A stretch of DNA of 64,000 nucleotides from Nymphaea colorata. Lineage: Eukaryota; Streptophyta; Magnoliopsida; Nymphaeales; Nymphaeaceae. Each line of letters begins with the position of its first letter. The first letter of the stretch is position 1. The DNA is taken from positions 436,001 to 500,000 of the forward strand of contig NC_045147.1 in NCBI RefSeq assembly GCF_008831285.2. Reading direction: 5' to 3'. Of this stretch, positions 59,522 to 64,000 are shown piece after piece. Below the pieces are notes generated by a model, which made no database searches, had not been told where the DNA came from, and saw only the letters and a program-made list of their open reading frames with translations. Position numbers and translations under genes: made by a program.

Positions 59522-62500
59522 AAGCACCACCACTTTGCAGGCAGGGCAAGGCCTTATGAAAGGCGTGATGACATAACATTCGGGCGAAACAGGCCAAGCC
59601 GTAGTGAGACCACTCAGGGATCAATGGCCACTCCGACTTCACCTAGGTGCCCCACTTGTTCTCGTGTGCACCCCGGGAAGCCGTGCTATTGGGTGACTGG
59701 GGCTTGTTTACACTGTGGGGGAATGAGACACTTCATCAAGGATTGCCCCTTAAAAAAAGAAAGGGAATTGAAGAAGCCTGAGGCCGGTTCTTCTAGCACG
59801 CGACAGACGATTGGACGTGTCTATGCTACTACCGTGGAGGAGCTTCAGGCACACGACCTTGTTGAAGGTACCTTACTTATTGATTCTCACATTGCTAGAG
59901 TGTTGTTTGATGCAGGGGTGACCCATTCGTTTATTTCTTCGATTTGCTACTTCTCTAGAAGTGTCGGCTAGGAAGATGCCGTATGTTTTAAAAGTTGTTA
60001 GTCTTATGCATGCTCAAGAGTTGTGTCGTGAGTATCTACCTGAAGTGGATGTGGAGATCCATCAACATCACTTACCTGTACAGTTGGTGATCATAAGTCT
60101 CAGTGAATTCGATGTGATTTTGGGCATTGATTAGTTATATGTGCATTATGCCAATATAGATTGCAGGAAGAAGCAGATTCAGTTGTTGACTAGTGAGCTG
60201 CAACCGGTGGAATTCCATGCTCGTAAGGCCAGTCGAACTGATAAGATAATGGTGTCTGCATTGAAGGCTAAACGTTTGATAGAAAATGGAAGTGTTGGCT
60301 TCTTGGTCAATTTGTTGATCAATGAGGCTGAACCGGTGAGGTTGCAGGATGTTGCCGTTGTGAATGAGTACCCTGATGTGTTTCCTGAGGAATTGTCATG
60401 TTTGCCTCCAACGCGAGAAGTGAAATTCAAGATAGAGTTGTTGCCTGAGACAGCTTCCATTTCTAAGGCACCCTACCGTATGGCACCGGCAGAGTTAGAA
60501 GAATTGAAGAAGCAACTACATGAGCTCTTAGACAAGGGCTTCATCCGACCTAGTGTGTCACCGTGCTGTTTGTTAAGAAGAAGGATGAGACGATGCGTTT
60601 GTGCATAGATTACCGTATATTGAATCAAGTCACCATCAAGTAAGTATCCACTTCCAAGAATTGAAGACTTGTTTGATCAGCTTAAGAATGCAAAGGTTTT
60701 CTCCAAGATCGATCTGAGGAGAGGGTACCATCAACTCTTGATACGGGAGGAAGATGTTTTTAAGACTGCTTTTCGAACTAGATATGGGCATTATGAGTTC
60801 AGGGTCATGTCTTTTGGGTTGACCAATGCTCCCGCAGCGTTCATGGACCTCATGAATCGGGTTTTCCAAGACTACTTAGATCGATTTGTTATTGTTTTTG
60901 TTGATGATATTTTGGTGTACTCAGAGAGTGTGACAGAGCATAGAGATCACTTGAGAAGTGTATTGGGTCTTTTGCGCAAGCATCAGTTATATGCCAAGTA
61001 TTCAAAATGTGAATTTTGGGTAGAGAAGGTAAACTTTCTGGGTCATATAATATCAAAGGATGGTATGTCCGTCGATCCAGCTAAGGTGTTACAGGACTGG
61101 AGGACGTCGTGCAGTGTAACTAAGGTTAGAAGCTTTTTGAGATTGGCAGGATACTATCGCAGGTTCATACAAGACTTTTCGAAAATAGCTACACCCATGA
61201 CGAAACTATTGAGAAAAGAAGTGAAGTTTGTTTGGAATGAAGAGTGTGAGAAGAGCTTTCAAACTCTAAAGGACAAGCTTACTACTGCCCTTATTCTGAC
61301 GTTGTCATCAGGTCGTTCTGGTTTTGTAGTGTACACGGATGCATCGGAAATTGGTTTTGGGTGTGTATTGATGCAATATGGCCGTGTAGTGGCTTATGCA
61401 TCAAGGCAGTTGAAGACACATGAGCAACACTATCCCACTCATGATTTGGAGTTGGGAGCAGTTGTGTTCGCATTGAAGATGTGGAGACACTATCTCTATG
61501 GAGCAACATTTGAGGTGTTTACATATCACAAGTCTTTAAAGTATATATTCTCCCAAAAGTATCTAAACTTGAGGCAAAGAAGATGGATTGAGTACTTGAA
61601 GGATTATGATTTCACCATATCATATCATCCAGGCAAGGCGATTGTGGTGGCTGATGCTTTGAGCAGACAGGCTAAGGCAACCTTGTGCAGTATGTTGACT
61701 CGTTCTTGGACATTGTTGCAAGATTTGATAGCATGGCAGCCTCACCTAGGTGACGAGAACAGAGCGACAATGACTGCCTTAATACGGCACCCTCTGTTAG
61801 AAGAGTTGGTCATAAAGCAAAAGGAAGATCCTGACTTTGCTAAAAACATGGAAGAAAGTAAGAAGGCAGATTCTCTTTGGCATCAAGATGAAGATGGTTC
61901 GTTGCGGTTTCAACAAAGATTGTGGGTTCCTAAGGATGAAGGGGTGAAGCATCAGTTGCTGGATGAAGCTCACAAATCTAAGTTTTCTATACACCCTGGT
62001 AGTACAAAGATGTTTCAGGATATGAAGAGAAATTTTTGGTGGCCTGGAATGAAGCGTGAAATTGGCAGAATTTGCATATAATAACAGTTACCACTCTAGT
62101 ATTGGGATGACACTTTTTGAGGCTTTGTATGAAAGGCCGTGCAGATCACCAGCTTGTTGGACCGAATTGGGTGATGGCAATATCGAAAACCCTTTAGTAT
62201 TGCAACACTACACCGACCAAGTGCAATTGATAAGGAAAAAGTTGTTGACTTCTCACAGTGGACAGAAAAGTTATGCCGACATTCGACGTAGAGAGTTGGC
62301 TTTTGAAGTTGGTAATCACGTGTTCATAAAGATTTCTCCTACTAAAGGTATTTTTCGTTTTGGTGTAAAGGGAAAGTTGAGCCCGAGGTTCGTAGGACCT
62401 TTTGAGATCTTAGAGAAGATTAGAGAGTGGCATACAGATTGGCATTACCACCTGACTTGAGCCATGTTCATGACGTTTTTCATGTTTCCATGCTTCGAAA

Positions 62501-62732
62501 GTACGTACCAGATCCTACACATGTGATTGACTTTCAAGGTGTTCTAGTGCAAGATGTTTCGACAATGGAAGAAAAGCCGATTAGAATTGTGGATCAAAGA
62601 AAGCAAGTGCTTCGCACTAAGAGAATTCCTTTAGTGAAAGTGGAATGGCAGTACCATGGGTTGAAGGAGAGCACTTGGGAACTTGAGGAGGATATGCGGA
62701 AGAAGTACTCACATCTGTTTTTGCATTGAGGT
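59522..62732 (+). pseudogene. Ty3/gypsy chromovirus-type gag end and pol, integrase core deleted
   Basis: Plus strand in order. Gag tail from 59522 (KHHHFAGRARPYERRDD). Zinc knuckle near 59710-59750 (CLHCGGMRHFIKDC). Protease at 59900-59940 (VLFDAGVTHSFIS, where the usual DSG is DAG). RT from about 60380 (NEYPDVFPEEL, KAPYRMAPAELEELK) to 60920 ([42 protein letters not shown], with catalytic DD intact). RNase H at 61330-61660 ([22 protein letters not shown] altered to [14 protein letters not shown]). Integrase zinc region at 61950-62060 ([20 protein letters not shown]). The DDE core is absent: sequence jumps to [13 protein letters not shown] at about 62060, then the chromodomain-like end (HDVFHVSMLRKYVPDP, VKVEWQYHGLKESTWELEE). 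Frameshifts at about 59960, 60570 and 62430. Confidence 0.9.
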
Positions 62733-62763
62733 ATGATCTAATTTCGAGGACAAAATTTCTTTT

Positions 62764-62775
62764 AAGGAGGGTAGG
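62764..62775 (+). promoter_or_regulatory. Polypurine tract of the gypsy element
   Basis: aaggagggtagg follows the gypsy 3' end (ttcgaggacaaaatttcttt), the usual arrangement just before the 3' LTR. Confidence 0.7.
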
Positions 62776-62782
62776 AAAAAAA

Positions 62783-62813
62783 TGTTTGAGTGTCAAAAGA
62801 TCGGGGTGTGACA
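62783..62813 (+). mobile_element. Collapsed LTR remnant between tandem gypsy units
   Basis: Between the polypurine tract and the primer binding site only 31-38 bp remain, from TGTTTGAGTGTC to GGGGTGTGACA. It keeps the LTR-like TG...CA ends and the typical GGTGTGACA terminus. Chromovirus LTRs are normally hundreds of bp to several kb, so nearly the whole LTR has been deleted. Confidence 0.7.
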
Positions 62814-62817
62814 GTTT

Positions 62818-62828
62818 TGGTATCAGAG
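62818..62828 (+). promoter_or_regulatory. Primer binding site, initiator Met-tRNA type
   Basis: tggtatcagag lies 4 bp after the LTR terminus, the standard complement of the initiator Met-tRNA 3' end. It belongs to the second, right-hand gypsy unit. Confidence 0.85.
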
Positions 62829-63049
62829 TCATGGCAAACCCCACCATGGATGTGAGTTAAAGCCTACCTGTGAAGTTGTGTTGCTCAGGTACGCACTTAT
62901 TTGATTAAATTGTTATTGTAGTTTTGATTTTTCAAGTATAAGTACATAATGTGATCGATGTTTTGAACTTCGTGCTAATGCACATTGTGATTTGACTTGC
63001 GAGTTTGGTCTTAGGCGTGATTTGAGAATAAAGGTTCTTGTTTGTACAG

Positions 63050-64000
63050 ATGAAATATCAACGTAGGGGTAAGAAGTGTGCTGAGCTGTCTACAGAGGCA
63101 CAAAGGGAGCCAAGTCCGGCTCATTCTGATGTACATACCCCACATGATGACAGTACCTCAGGGCAACAGAATGCCCAGACTAGTGTGGGTGCCCAAACCC
63201 CACCGAGGTAGACTCCACCGGTGGATCAGCAGGCTATATTGCTGACAATGTTGTAGACATTGACCTCGCTAGTGCAGTCGATGGTTGGTAACCAGAGAAG
63301 CCAAGCATCTCCTATGGGAGACACCACTGCACCACCGAAGGAGAAAGCAACAACAGTGTCATTCAAGCATTTTATGTCGATGCAGCCGCCTGTCTTTACT
63401 GGAGATGGCAATCCAGACAAGGCAGAAGAATGGATTGAAGAGATTGAACGTATCTTTGAGGTTCTGACGGTGCCAGGAGGTGACAAAGTAAACTATGGCT
63501 CGTATATGCTTAAAGGTGATGCCAAGCGATGGTGGCAATCGACTCGAGAGATCCGGTTTGCAGACCATCAGACGATCTCTTGGAAGCAGTTTAGAGATTC
63601 GTTCTTTAGCACGTACTTCCCAGCACATGCCAGAAACAAGAAGATGCAAGAGTTTCTCGACTTGCAGCAAAATCAATTGAGCTTGGAGGAATATGTTACT
63701 AAATATCGACACTTGGAGGTGTATTGCCCGCACCTCTACACTACAAATGAGGCCAGAGCCGACAAGTTTATATATGGGTTGTGTGATGGACTTCGAGACA
63801 GAGTTATGTCTAGCAGACCTCGCGACTTGGACAAGGCAGTCACTGTGGCAAGACGCATGGAAGAAGATTGGGCTCGGACTCAGAAGGACCATCAGAAGAA
63901 AACTACCCAACACTCTCATGGTGGGCGTATGGCAGTCAAGCACCACCACTTTGCAGGCAGGACAAGGCCTTATGAAAGGCGTGATGACAGAACATTCAGG
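63050..64000 (+). pseudogene. Ty3/gypsy gag of the second tandem unit, running off the window
   Basis: ATG at 63050 starts MKYQRRGKKCAELSTEAQ. In-frame TAG stops occur at about 63209 and 63254. After them the frame is open to the window end: FMSMQPPVFTGDGNPDKAEE, WIEEIERIFEVL, MLKGDAKRWWQSTRE, SWKQFRDSFFSTYFPAHARN, YVTKYRHLEVYCPH, FIYGLCDGLRDRVM. This is the retrotransposon gag (capsid) domain. The last 63 bp (63938-64000) match 59522-59584 with three visible mismatches, which places this gag directly upstream of a second copy of the pol region. The leader between PBS and ATG is about 220 bp. Confidence 0.9.

Overview
This window is nuclear DNA from a flowering plant. The evidence is AT-rich non-coding DNA, intron-bearing plant gene fragments (CIPK kinase, NAD-type glutamate dehydrogenase, SERF/4F5, PPR protein, fructokinase), plant-type Ty1/copia and Ty3/gypsy retrotransposons primed by initiator Met-tRNA, a LINE, hAT-like elements with 8-bp target duplications, and long GA/CT, TA and CA microsatellites. 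I cannot name the species. I found no intact host gene, so this looks like repeat-dense heterochromatic or intergenic DNA built by nested insertion.

Layout. 1-2.4 kb: the end of a long LTR on the minus strand, then a degraded copia RT/RNase H half. 2.8 kb: one isolated CIPK kinase exon. 3.2-3.9 kb: a GC-rich hAT-like element. 7.9-11.1 kb: three copia pieces in conflicting orientations. 13.4-14.5 kb: a gypsy RNase H-integrase fragment. 14.8-21.7 kb: a degraded minus-strand LINE whose ORF1 is split by a hAT-like element carrying a PPR gene fragment. 23.7-25.8 kb: a 2-kb near-perfect palindrome, each arm carrying the fructokinase C-terminus and 3' flank. 26.1-29.4 kb: a 3.2-kb solo LTR with a 5-bp target duplication. 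22.4, 30.7 and 36.8 kb, and more weakly 11.5 kb: diverged copies of a 0.7-1.5 kb unit, one holding a hAT-like insertion. 32.2-36.4 kb: a nearly complete dead copia. 41.2-41.7 kb: a ~90-bp hairpin-rich tandem repeat. 41.7-44 kb: another copia. 47.1-48.4 kb: a third hAT-like family with GGTACGGG ends.

50.2-59.5 kb is a nest. An outer LTR (B1) is interrupted by a second LTR of the same family (B2, 5-bp duplication GCCTT). B2 is interrupted by a 3.56-kb hAT-like element (8-bp duplication TAGGCTTG) that carries genomic fragments of two unrelated genes, SERF/4F5 and glutamate dehydrogenase, introns included. B1 also contains a GC-rich hAT-like element. 59.5-64 kb is a head-to-tail tandem of a chromovirus-type gypsy element whose shared LTR has shrunk to about 31 bp and whose integrase core is deleted.

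The main result is a group of hAT-like non-autonomous elements, exactly delimited by terminal inverted repeats and 8-bp duplications, that have repeatedly captured plant gene fragments at the DNA level. Their subterminal DNA is a dense field of a short self-complementary word that differs between families (GAGTCGAGCTCG, GGCCGGGCC, GGTACGGGTAC). Second is the fructokinase palindrome, a structure able to form a long hairpin RNA. Everything was read by eye; no database search was possible.
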